Below, piece by piece: positions 47,690-59,035 of a stretch of DNA of 64,000 nucleotides. Numbering within the stretch: the first letter of the stretch is position 1; each line of letters begins with the position of its first letter. Made by a program: the position numbers and the translations under genes. Under the pieces are notes generated by a model, which did not search any database, was not told the origin of the DNA, and was given only the letters and a program-made list of their open reading frames with translations. The stretch covers positions 112,034,001 to 112,098,000 of the forward strand of contig JBITNC010000001.1 in assembly GCA_050084985.1 (NCBI GenBank). The letters run 5' to 3'. This DNA is from Nageia nagi (Eukaryota > Pinophyta).

Positions 47690-48660
47690 GTATTATTTGC
47701 ATGATAATATTCTTTTTCAAAAATTAATTGATGGTATATTAATAAGGTGTATTGAAAATGACCAAATTTCTAAAGTCCTTAAATAATTTCATGATGGAGT
47801 TTCTAGTGGATATTTTTCTCCCACTATAACTACATATAAAATAATCATGGTTCAATACTATTGGGACACTATGTTTTGATACTATAACTAATATGTCCAT
47901 AGTTGTTTAAAGTGTAAGAAATTTACTTCGAGAAAGAAGTATAGAAATGCCCCTTTGAAAACAATTATAGCTGATCCCCCATTTTCTAAATGGGGAATTA
48001 TTTTTATAGGCCTAATTAAACCTCTATCTAGTAAAGATCATATGCTTATTATCATATCTAATAACTATTTCACTAATTGGGTAAAAGATATACCTACTTT
48101 TTGAGCAACTTCTACATTTGTCATTGAGTTCCTTAAAAAAAATGTTTATTCTAGATTTGGTATTCCCATTAGTATCAACATTGAAAATGTAGATATTTTG
48201 ATTTCATTGAAATGCCCAATCATTATTTACAATATAATATCAAAATTCAAGTAGTATTATATTATTAATGTCAGGAAAATGATCTCATTGAATCAATGGA
48301 AAAGAATATGAGATAAATCATCACCAAAATTCTCCATATCAATATGACAAATTGGCATAATAAATTGAATTTTTCTATTTGAGAAGATCAAATCACACCC
48401 AAAGAATTAACCAAATGTTCCCTATTTTATCTAGTTTATGGTAGGTAAGCTATCCTTTTAGTTCAACTAGAAATTTCTAGTTTTAAGTTAATGGAAAACA
48501 TTGAATAAGAGGAACGTTTGAACAATAGGCACTTTGAATTGATTGAGATGGCAAGAAATATACAACAAGCCTACGAGATTCTTGAGAAAGTCTTAGATCA
48601 TACATATACACTTTGTGATGGTGACTCATATGTTTTCCCAATTCCTTATAATATCATTCA
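47690..48660 (+). pseudogene. Integrase of the giant element (broken)
   Basis: Zinc-binding part: FHDGVSSGYFSPTITTYKII then YYWDTMF.YYN.YVHSCLKC and KKFTSRKK (about 47785-47945), an H-H-C-C finger. Only one H (FHDG) and the C-x2-C pair are seen. Catalytic core: PPFSKWGIIFIGLIKPLSS, where the first catalytic Asp of 'GLDFIGP' is lost, ISNNYFTNWVKDIPT, then FLKKNVYSRFGIPISINIEN, where the second, 'ITDNG', has become NIENV. Further on fragments near 48360-48450 match the region with the final E. So it cannot be active. Confidence 0.75.
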
Positions 48661-49982
48661 TATAAAGAAGGTTTTTTCATGAAGCATAAATGAGAAGATA
48701 TTCAAAGATGTTCTCCATAAAAAGTTGGACTAGATTATTAGTCCAAATATTTCTTATACATATTGTGTGTGTAAGGTGTTATTAAAATAAAAAGATTAAA
48801 AAAATGTAAATGATAAAAATCCCATAAAATCTTTTGTATGTTTTCAATAATTATGATTTGATCAAGTTAATCTTTTATATATTTGTCTTTCCTTCCAACT
48901 TTTTACATCAATAATTTTCTCAAAATTTATCTAAAATGAAAAGAAGTTTTCACTGGATGGTTTCTTGGAACTTAATTTATTTTATTTTCAACCATAAAAA
49001 GATCTTAAGATTCTTCTAAGTTGTTAATCTTTAAAGTTCCTAAGACTCATTTTTATAATATTGGACCCTAAAAAGAGATTGATGCTATGAGAAAATTGGA
49101 GAAATATTATGAGTAATACTAAGATAATAATGATTTTGTATTGATCTCCTTCTCTATCTACCTATGAGAATTTGGAATGCCAAAATGGATGATGAAAGTT
49201 TTATTTCTTTCAAAATTTATTTTGCTAACTTGGGTAAGATTGAGAATATAAAAGATACAAAAAGAATGAATGATGATAAATAAGAAAAAAGGAAAAAGAA
49301 AAAGAAAGATGAAAGATATTCTAAGCTCTTAAACAAACACCATCAAAGCTATAGATGATTATTGTAAGTGCAAAAAATTATTTGAAGTTAGAGGTATCCC
49401 TATCAAGGTTATAAATGCCTATTGGTAGTAGAGGTAATGCCCAATATAAATAGGTACCCAGGATGTCTATGGGTAAACCATACATATGATTAGAGAACCA
49501 AGAAATAAACATTGGATTGGTATAAAAAGTTATATTTTGAGTTCAATATTAGCAATGATGATTGCATAGTTTATTATCATGATATTTAAAGATTATTTTT
49601 TAAAATAGTATTCTAAAATAGATTATCTAATTAACTTATACCATCCACTTCTTTTCAAGGATTACATGATAAATTATTTATCAAGAGGATTAGAAAGATT
49701 TCAATGAAGGATATTCTTGAGAATCTTTTTAAGTTGATAGATTATAAGATAATTTTATTAGTTTCCTATATCTCATCAAAAACCTTTATTATTCTAAAGT
49801 TATCCAAGAGAATGATGGGAAACTACTAGAAATGATTTTTCATTTTCAAAAAGCAAAGATTTTACTTTTCTAATAATAATCATCATTTTGTTATTTCTTT
49901 CTTTGAAAATATGTGGCAATGGTAACCAAATATGTTAGGATATTTTTTCTTACCAAGGCAAGACATCCCTAAATAGAGCCAA
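48661..49982 (+). other. 3' region of the giant element, no domain
   Basis: Untranslated-looking AT-rich DNA between integrase and the possible LTR. A purine-rich piece (gaaaaaaggaaaaagaaaaa, about 49285) might be a displaced polypurine tract, but it is 700 bp from the proposed LTR start. Confidence 0.35.
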
Positions 49983-50892
49983 TGTTAGCACCCAATTTTT
50001 GATCAATAATTTTTTCAATTCTTTCTCAAGTTAGGTGTATAGGGAAAAATTATTTTTCCCTTAATAAATAATAAATGAGAAGAAATTAAATAATTCAAAA
50101 TCCAAAAATAGTTATCTATCAATATCACATCTTTTTCATCACAAAAAGAGTTTGGACAATTGGGCAGTATTTTTCACCTTAAAGGAAAGCACATATTCTA
50201 TACATTGACATTGAAATCAATTTATATGAAATCATTGAACACCATCCTCTTATTTTGATCACAATAATCTACCCTTGCTATGAATGAAATTTGATCCTAC
50301 TCAACAATTGAATGATGAGCATCAAAATCCTATTTTTGAAGCCAAGTGTTCATTATAGATATTGAAAAGTGAAATTCTATTCTCATAATGGCCTAGAAGC
50401 TAAAAGGATAATCATTTCAAAAATTGGAATTAAAAATGATGATTTTTTATTATTATATTATTTTCTTTAGTAGCATCAAGTTAGTTTTCAACTTGGAACA
50501 ACTAAATGCTTCACTATGGTCACATCAACTTGGTCATCAACTCAATGTGATTTAAGATTTTCACTCTATTATTTCACTTTATTATAAAATCTCATTATGA
50601 ATAAGGAATTTTTGTTGGTCACTTTGACTTGAGAACCTTACCAAAGCAATAACTTCATGCTCTTATCACTTTAACCCTATGTGTATCTCCTATTGACTAA
50701 GTATTTTACACCCTCCCACCTTTATTATTTGATCTAGAGTGTCATTACATGAGATAATGCCAAGTATCCATTGGTACATGTTAGGCCTATTAATAATTTG
50801 ATACATATATCATTTGTACTATGCATCTATTAGAGTTCCTTTATTGCAATGTATCAAGAGGTTTTTCAAGGAGACTAAGTTATGAGAAGTAG

Positions 50893-51005
50893 TTGTAGTG
50901 AGTTGAGTTGCTAATTGAAGTGACATCCTTGGTCATAGTGAGTTAAGTTACTAGTTGAAGTAACATTGTTGGTCATACTGAGTTGAGTTTCTAATTTAAC
51001 TAAAT
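50893..51005 (+). repeat. 41-bp tandem repeat, 2.5 copies
   Basis: 'tgagttgagttgctaattga' with 'agtgacatccttggtcatag' recurs with changes at about 50938 and, partly, 50979. Confidence 0.7.
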
Positions 51006-51134
51006 TAGTACTAGACCATTATCACATTTGATTTTTCATTGTCTACTTCTCACTAATAAAGGAGTCCTAGTTGGGTGTGATTTCTATGTAGCCTAATCGA
51101 AAATTTTCTTTTACATATTGTCTTGACTTATAAA

Positions 51135-51310
51135 TAAAGTGACTAAGTTAAAACTTTGATATAACATGAACATGAACTTGAACTCAAAGAGACTAAGTTA
51201 AATTCCTTTATCACATTGAACTTGATGTTAGCTTTAGAGTGACTAAGTTAAATTTCTTTATCACATTATTTTGGAAACCTAATTAGAGAGACTAAATAAA
51301 AACCTATTAT
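51135..51310 (+). repeat. ~52-bp degenerate tandem repeat
   Basis: 'gactaagttaaa.t..tttat' followed by 'caca' recurs near 51140, 51189, 51240 and 51290. Confidence 0.6.
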
Positions 51311-51649
51311 CATATTTATATCAACTTTACCTTGATGCAATGAAGGAATTCTTTGTTGTCTTATCATTTTATTCTTCATTTTAGACCAACCAAAGGGTTA
51401 TAGTTGTCGTGCTATTTTAACCTTCATCTCAAAGTGACTTAGACATTTTTACTAGTCATACCCACTTATACTATTAACTTGATGTGATTAAATAAAAATG
51501 AATAATTTTAAAATAATAAATTTTTTATTAAAATTATAATCTTCACCTTATCTTGAAATGATGGCTAATTGAATTTTTATCATTTTGTAGGATAAGCAAG
51601 ATAAAGAAAGATATGGATGGCTATTCTTGACCAACCGAAACTAGCTTCA

Positions 51650-52970
51650 TTGAATTAAAGAAAGATGGAAAACCAATATGAGAGCCCATTACTATGATAA
51701 ATATGAAAAAATTAAATATCCTAAATGGAACCATTCCAACCCAATGTTCATGTTCAAATAATCTGAGGGGATCTTAGAAGAATTCAAGGAGAAATTATCT
51801 ATTGAAGCTAAGTTATCAATGATAGAATGATTAACCAACTAATAGAAGTAAAGAAAATAAAGATATTCTTCTATGTAACCTATTTAGTTTTCCTATTTCT
51901 ATAAGGGAAAAATCAACCTTGTGCCCATGCCATCAAAAAGGTTATCTATAACCAGAAGGCTATCTACATGGCCTATTTAACATTCTATAAGGTTGAAGAA
52001 TGGAGCTACATTCATATGAGACTAATTATTGCGCATATTAAATCATCAAATAATTGAAAGTGGCTCAACATATCCCTATAATTTCTATTAAGGTAGTTGA
52101 TTTTTTGAAGAGGTTCACCGATTTTTATCTTGAAGAGTTTAATAATTTCTATATTAGGGTTTTTAGTTTTGATGTGACCCACTCAAATTGCGTCATTACC
52201 TCAATAAAAGAATGGTGTTACTTAATTTTTTGAGATAGATGTTTTATTTTCATGTAAACTTTGCTAAGGAAAAAAAAGAGGAATCCATCAAGATGACTAT
52301 TAGTCTCTCTTGCTATTATTGTAATAATTGGTTGGAAGAAAAATCAATTAAGTGTGAAATTGAAGGTTACAATTTTAAGAGCCATGTATTGAAGACACAT
52401 TATGACCCAATTATCATAATGAATAGGTTCTACTAGAGATTTTATACCAACTACAAACACCACTCTTTTGGATATCTTGAAAGATACAAAAAATATCTTT
52501 TGGAAGATGGAAATCTAAAGAATATCTAAAAAATTGGAAAGAGATGAAAGAAATAAAAAGATATAAGTGGATAAAGATAAAGTGCCAAAGCCTTCCCCAA
52601 CCACCTCAAAATTAACAAATAATTAAGAAAGACTTCATGAATGATCCCAATTTCAATCAGTTTGGCTCAATGCAAGGAGCTAATTTGTTGAAGATAATAA
52701 ATGCACTTGCTCCAAATATTCCTACACCTAGAATTATAGTATCACAAGCTACTAAGCACCCAAATTCCCTTTTTAAAAATGGATAAAGTAACTATGTTGC
52801 TTCTCTTGGTCGAGATTTTGCTTCTAGTAGCACCTCTTCAAAGAGCTCTTGGAACTCTAATAATGATGATCAATCAAAATCGAGTAGTGGTCATAATACA
52901 TCAAGAAGTCATAGTAGAAGTAAAGACGAATTAGATGGTGATGAAGGGAATTTAATGAGATTTTAGAGTT
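51650..52970 (+). pseudogene. Extra ORF, copy B (broken, 3'-truncated)
   Basis: It aligns with 19560-20800: same order, same strand, roughly 75-80 % by eye. The 65-codon frame at 52239-52436 reads MFYFHVNFAKEKKEESIKMT..., CYYCNNWLEEKS, and YNFKSHVLKTHYDP, against MFYFNKKFANKKEAPIKIPI and YDFKSHILKIHYDP in copy A. The N-terminal part is longer here (KYEKIKYPKWNHSNPMFMF), and the copy ends near 52970. The following acidic and C-terminal parts of copy A (after 20800) are absent. It probably starts another element of the same family, downstream of the possible LTR. Confidence 0.6.
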
Positions 52971-54614
52971 TCATTGGTTGCAATATGTATTATTTTTTAA
53001 GTTTCCTATTATGTTAGGAATAAAAGTTGTTTTGTTATTGAACATTATTTGTGTATTAAATATTATTATATGAATTCATACTATATTAAATATGAATATT
53101 ATAGATAATCAACAAGATTTAAATATTAATGGAGGAATGTTCAAAATTGGAATTAATTTAGATAAATTTATAGTGTACTTTTCAAGCTCTATCTAATTTT
53201 TGAATATGTAAGTTATATATTTATTTTTTTGTAATTTTATATTAAATATTATTTCATTTTATTATATTTTATATTTTTCTACATTCTAAACATCAGAATA
53301 AGTGTAATGTTATTTTTGGAGGGAGTTCAATCTTAAGGTGAATTATTATAGGAAATTCCTTGTGATCATCAACAACATAAAATTTTAAGATTTTCTTCAA
53401 TATAATTGTAATCGAGACATACTTGATATGTAACCAAATAATAATACATTTATATAACCATTTATAGATTTAAACTTTTAATTTATTATAGAGGAGTCAA
53501 AGCTTGAACCATTGTGCTATCAGTATTGGGGACATATGGTGCAACCTTAAGCATTAAATAGTTGCATATTAATAAGTCATTTATTATTTTTTTTCATTCA
53601 TAAAATTAGCTTTATCAAAATACTAATTTCATTTTCGTAAGGCATTTCGTAGAACATAACTATCTTAAAAATAATTTTGATTTCTTTTGATCTATTTTTA
53701 TTAGTGTTTAAAACATTTAATTGTAAATCTGTAAACTCCCATTCAATAGAAAAAAATTCATGCATTCAAAACTTATTGGAAGAAGTGGTAGTTGAAATAA
53801 AGGAGATTAAGAATGGAAAAATTTAATGAAATGGAAGAATCATTATACATGAAAAAATAGAAAATTAAGAATACAAGAGCACAATCTAAGTTTTTAATAT
53901 TTATATTTATAACCTATACACAATAACATAATCATCATCCCATACTAACCTTAGTTACTAAATAAGTAGTTCCCTATCTACCTCTTTCACGATGTAAACC
54001 TACTTCAATAACTATAGAAATATCAAAATACACAACATAAATGTTTATTTATATTACCAATTATTCACAACTATTTATCACCATAATTCTTCTAATAAAC
54101 CAATAACCAAAAATGTTAAAAAGATTTTTGATAACAAGGAAAAACATATAATCAAAAGGCACACATTTTTATCTACCCAAATTATCTACAAAAAATGGTT
54201 TCCAAAGGGGGAAACTACTACCCAATTATACCTAGTGGTAGCAACAAATTAAGAGAAACACTAGCTAGATGTAGAAAAAAGAACACTTTGTTATAAAACT
54301 AAAAAATATAAATACTACCTCATATCTTTAGTGGATACAATCCACTACATATTCTACTCTAACTAAACCAAGAATGGTAAATTTACATCCAAATAATTCA
54401 AATAAATTTTTCATAGTATTTTATTTCTTTCATGGGATTTACATGACCTTGGTAACCTATTTTTATTGATTGTTTCTTTATTTTATTTTTGAAAAAAAAA
54501 TAATCTCATTCTAATATTATATGCTTTTCTCACCAACACCTATTCAAACTCAGGCTAAATACATACAACCAATTCACCTATGCATATAACCTAAAATAAG
54601 AAGTATATATTTAT
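52971..54614. other. AT-rich intergenic DNA, no gene seen
   Basis: Both strands were read. No domain, RNA gene or element end is recognised. A/T runs dominate. Confidence 0.5.
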
Positions 54615-55019
54615 ACAAGAAATGAAAGTATGCAAAGAAGAATCAATATTATATTTATTTTATATAAAAATTATATCATTTTATATGATATTAATATTTT
54701 AAACCATCATATCCCTTTTAGTTAAATGATTCAAAAATTCTAAACTTTTGAATTAGAAAGCATGTCAAATTCATATGAGATAATTACAAGAGATGTTTAT
54801 AAAAAATCATGACATAGAATCATTAATGAGTTAAAACATTCATGTGAGCTTATGTCAAATTCATGTGAGATATGAATATAACTTTATAATATAAGTTGGA
54901 GCAAAATTGTGATTAAATTCATGCAAAAAAGGAGCCTTCATGAAAAACATGAGAAAACAGATATACCTAAAAGCACTAAAAACTTGGAACACTATTCACT
55001 AGGGTGAATCCTGATGATA

Positions 55020-56240
55020 TTGTTTCAAAAAAATTGGAGAGGATAATCATGGAGAAAGTGGATTGGATTACCATTCTCAAGGAGATTTTGGATAATTTAA
55101 GGGATAAGTAAAGGAATACTTTGATCAGATGCTATATTGTACTAATGTCAAACGTAGATCATATTCATCACTGAATTAGTAAGCATTGGAAAGTATCATC
55201 ACTGAATTAGTAAGCATTGGAAATTATCTTGATAAGTTGATATGGTTCCTTTAATTCATGAATTTTTAGTCTTTATTCTTACAAATTCATAAGACATGAA
55301 GAAACTTATAAAGTTGGGCACTTCATTTCTAGGTTAGAAGGTGCTACTTTTAAAATGTTGGCATACTAGTTTCTATATTAAGAAGGATATCATTTATGGT
55401 GTTCTTGTATGGATCAATTTACTTAGTTTACCAACATATTATTCATATATGAGTATGATTGTTGGAATTACTAATATAGTAGGATTGTTGTTCTCAGTTA
55501 AAAAAAACACAAGAATTGAGAATAGAATGAAGGAAGCTAAGTTTTACATTAACACTGATATTACAAAGGAACTAAGGTAAAATATCTATGTTGAGGAGGA
55601 AGAGGAAAAAACTCGGAAACAAGAAACAATTTAGGAATATATGCTTATTATCTATAGCATATGTAGAAAAATCTATTATTATGCCAAGGAATATTTGGAT
55701 TAAAGGAGAAAGAGGAGATGGAAGTCCCTATGTCATACAAAGAGTGGAATACCCATGCATAAAGGAATCAAGGATTCTACAGATACAATTAATTTCAAGC
55801 AAAGAGAGGTGGAGGAGATTTTAGAAGGTTGAAAACTTATGAAACTATGAACCTCTTTCATTATTTGAATCCAAATGAAGTTATTAAAATAAATAAAATT
55901 TTAGAGCAAGAGATTTTCCATTGGCAATTATAGATAAAAAAAATAATAATTAATGATGAAAAAATTGAGGAATCCAAAAGTAGGAAGTTACAAATAAGTC
56001 AAGTAAAAAATACAAAAAATTAGGAGATATATCAAGATAGGTCATCAATAAATGATTAAGAAATAGGAAAAGAACAAGAAATGGAGGTTGATGATGAAAA
56101 GACACCTCCCAAAAGAAGACAGTTTGATAATACAATGAGTTAGACACAAGATATACGTAAAGGAAATATGGGGAGGATTTCAAAATATGAAGTAAGAAGA
56201 TAGAATATAATTGAAGATATTACCAATAAATCATAAAGCA
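55020..56240 (+). pseudogene. LINE ORF1 (DUF4283-type), unit A (broken)
   Basis: The plus strand reads LVWINLLSLPTYYSYMSMIV then GITNIVGLLFSVKKNTR and AKFYINTDITKELR within a 79-codon run (55341-55580). This matches 'VWVRLP.LPLEYW....L..IGN.IG....VD..T.......AR..VE.D'. The following Y..Y/C region is where a zinc knuckle should be, but no cysteine pair remains. The 78-codon run at 55588-55824 continues it. A lysine/glutamate-rich C-terminal tail reaches ~56240. A 77-codon minus-strand frame at 55950-56183 is a shadow. Confidence 0.65.
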
Positions 56241-56274
56241 CTATAGAGTAGAGTATTGGTTGTAAGGTCCCATG

Positions 56275-56470
56275 TGGTACTCAATGACTATTCTTAGTTA
56301 GAATATATGTGGATGTAATACCATAAATAGGTAAAAAATAATCAAGTACCTCTAAAGGGAATTTCTTATAGATTTGTTATTTATGTAGGAGACAAAGATT
56401 AAGAAGGATAAGGTGGTAGAATTGGAAAAGAAAGTTTAAGGGAGAGTATTTTTTTTTGGAGAGAATAATA
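56275..56470 (+). pseudogene. Start of LINE endonuclease, unit A (truncated)
   Basis: MTILS.NICGCNTIN, then EFLIDLLFM.ETKIKKDKVV matches the beginning of a LINE endonuclease ('ILSWNVRGLN....... ..P.I..LQETK'). Stops replace the W of WN and the Q of QETK; the catalytic N and E are kept. After ~56470 no ORF2 remains. Confidence 0.65.
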
Positions 56471-56512
56471 TGGCCTATCAATGGATATATTTATATTATG
56501 AAACCCAGCTAC

Positions 56513-56521
56513 TATAAAAGG
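56513..56521 (+). promoter_or_regulatory. TATAAAAGG motif, unit A
   Basis: TATAAAAGG with identical flanks (ctac..tattccctatcctaata) occurs here and at 58677-58685. It is a good TATA-box match, but no transcript start or gene follows. Confidence 0.3.
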
Positions 56522-57239
56522 TATTCCCTATCCTAATACATCTAATAGATATCTTCATACACATAGTAAAATAATATTTTTCAACTACATCATACAAAAA
56601 ATAAAGAAATAAAAAAGAAATCAGGAATAAGTAAATAATTCCTCAAATACTCATTTGGTGTATGTACATTTTAAAAATAATATAATCCATATGTTAAATT
56701 ATCACTATTTTATACAAGAAATTGATGTAGAAAAAATTTAAAAAAATAAAATTAGATATTACCATAATGATTTTTCTCATTGTTTCTTAAAACTAGAATC
56801 ATATTTATAGTTAAATATTTGATATAGGAAAATAATATTTAAATAAAACATATTTAAATGAGAATCAATATTGTACAAGAAATGAAAGTTATGCCAATAC
56901 AAATCAATATTATATTTATTTTAAATAAAAATAATATCATTTTATTTAATATTCATATTTTAAACCATCGTATCCCTTTTAGTTAAATGATTCAAAAATT
57001 CTAAACTTTTGAATTAGAAAGAATGTCAAATTCATGTGGGATAACTATATGAGATCTTTATAAAATATCACTATCAACCTTAATATTAAAGGCCTCTTAT
57101 TAAAAGGTTGTTAAAAGTATTCCAAGAATGTAATTAAAAATAACTTGGAGCAAAATTGTGATTAAATTCATGTGAAAAAGTAACCATCATGAAAAAGGTG
57201 AGCTTAAAGCTATACCTAAACAACTAAAAACTTGGACCA

Positions 57240-58420
57240 TTATGATGATATTGTTAGAAATAAATTGGAGATATGAATCATAAAGAATGTGGCTAGGCTT
57301 ACCATTCTCAAGGAGATTTAGGATAACTTAGGGGATAAGTAAAGGAATACTTTGATCTGATGCTTCATTTTACCAATGTCATACTTAGGTCATATCCACC
57401 ATTAAATTAGTAAACATTGGAAAGTATATCGATAAGTTGATATGGTTGCTTTACCTAAAGAATTTTTAGTCTTTATTTTTATAAATTCATAATACATGAC
57501 CAAGGCTATGAAGTTGGGCCCTTCATTTCTAGGTTAGAATGAGCAACTTTTAAAATGTTAGCATACTAGTTTCCATCTTAAGAAGGATACAATTTATGGT
57601 GTTCTTGTATGGGTCAATTTACCTAATTTACCAATATATTACTTGGATATGAGTATGATTGTTGGAATTTTAAATATAGTAGGATTGTTGTTCTAAATTA
57701 ATAAAAAGTCACAAGAATTGAGAATAAAATCCAAAAAGTTGAGTTTTATGTTAACACTGATATTACAAAGGAATTAAGGTAAAATATCTATGTTGAGGAG
57801 GATAATGGAGAAACTTTGGAACAAGAAATTGTTTATGAATATATGCTTAAGAAATATTTAGATAAGAAGGATAAAGATAAGATGGATGTCCCTAACTCAT
57901 AGGAAGAGTGGAATACCCATGTGAAAAGGAATCAAGGATTCTATAGAAATGATTAATTTCAAGCAAAGAGAGATGGAGGATATTTTAGAAGGTCCACAAC
58001 TTATGATACTAGGAACCTATTTCACTCTTTGAATCTAAATATAGGTATTAAAATAGATAAAATTAGAGAGTAAGAGATTTCCCATTTGTAATTATAGATA
58101 TAAAAGTAATAATTAGCAAAGAAGAAATGGAGAAAGCCAAAACTAGGAAGTGATAAAGAAGTGAAGTAGAAAATACAAAAAATAAGGAGATAGATAAAGA
58201 TAGGTAATCAATAGATGATGAAGAAATAGGGAAATAATAAGAAATGGATGTTGATTACATAAAGAAAACTCTCACAAGAAGACATTTTGATAATAAAATG
58301 AGGAAGACAGAAGGTATACATAAAGAACACATGGGGAGGATTTCAAATTATGAAGTAAGAAGATAGAATATAATTGTGGATATTACCAATAAAACATAAT
58401 GCACTATAGATTAGAGTATT
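57240..58420 (+). pseudogene. LINE ORF1 (DUF4283-type), unit B (broken)
   Basis: Counterpart of unit A: VWVNLPNLPIYYLDMSMIVG is readable at about 57610-57670, followed by a shift and VEFYVNTDITKELR. EEDNGETLEQEIVYEYMLKK near 57795-57855 keeps the 'W.Q...YE..P' region better than unit A. The rest is lysine-rich and broken. Confidence 0.65.
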
Positions 58421-58439
58421 GGTTGTAAGGTCCCATGTG

Positions 58440-58630
58440 GTACTCAATGATTATTCTTAGTTAGAATATACATGGATGTAATATCCAAAATAGGTAGATG
58501 ATAATCATGTACCTCTAAAGGGAATTTCTTATAGATTTGTTATTTATGTAGGAGACAAAGATGAAAAAGGATAAGGTGGCAGAAGTGGGAAAGAATGTTT
58601 AAAGGGGAGAATATTTTTTCTATAGAGAAT
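58440..58630 (+). pseudogene. Start of LINE endonuclease, unit B (truncated)
   Basis: Same motifs as unit A (MIILS.NIHGCN, EFLIDLLFM.ETKMKKDKV). It ends at the same place as in unit A. Confidence 0.6.
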
Positions 58631-58676
58631 AAAATGATCTATCCATGGATCTATCTAGATAATGAAACCTGACTAC

Positions 58677-58685
58677 TATAAAAGG
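58677..58685 (+). promoter_or_regulatory. TATAAAAGG motif, unit B
   Basis: Second copy of the motif, unchanged although the units around it differ at many sites. Confidence 0.3.
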
Positions 58686-59035
58686 TATTCCCTATCCTAA
58701 TACATTTAACAAATTTCTTCATATACATAGTAAAATAATATTTTTCAACTGCATCATATAGAAAATAAACTAATAAATAAGAAATCAAGAATAAGTAAAT
58801 AATTCTAATAAATTATTCAAATACTCATTTAATGTATATACATTTTAAAAATAATACCATCCATATGTTAAATTGTAACTATTTTATACAAGATATTGAT
58901 GTAGAAAAAATATAAAAAATAAAATTAGATATTATCATAATCATTTTTCTCATTGTTTCATAAAATGAGAATCATGTTTATAATTAAATATTTGATAAAA
59001 AGAAATAATATTTAAATAAAACTTAACCTATATGT

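Larger units (their letters stand above)
49983..51580 (+). repeat. Possible LTR of the giant element
   Basis: The stretch begins tgttagcacccaatttttga, a start common in gypsy LTRs, follows the integrase and 3' region, and ends before a second copy of the extra ORF. 'ttttatca' near 51573-51580 is a possible end. No matching 5' copy is in the window and no primer site follows, so this is weak. It includes two internal tandem repeats. Confidence 0.3.
54615..59035 (+). repeat. Tandem duplication, two ~2.2-kb units of LINE 5' part
   Basis: Unit A (about 54615-56867) and unit B (about 56874-59035) align over their length: both begin tacaagaaatgaaagt and end near aataatatttaaataaaac. Spacing between matching points falls from 2,262 to 2,163 bp because of small deletions in B. 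Each holds a LINE ORF1 and the first part of ORF2. LINEs are usually shortened at the 5' end; these keep the 5' part and lose the 3' part, so a segmental duplication explains them better than two insertions. The A/B junction carries a short extra piece containing agaatcaatatt, which also occurs ~25 bp to the right. Confidence 0.8.

Noticed and set aside
53480-53530. A tRNA-like stretch (agcttgaaccattgtgctatc)
   Set aside because: It has neither an A box at the right distance nor an acceptor stem.
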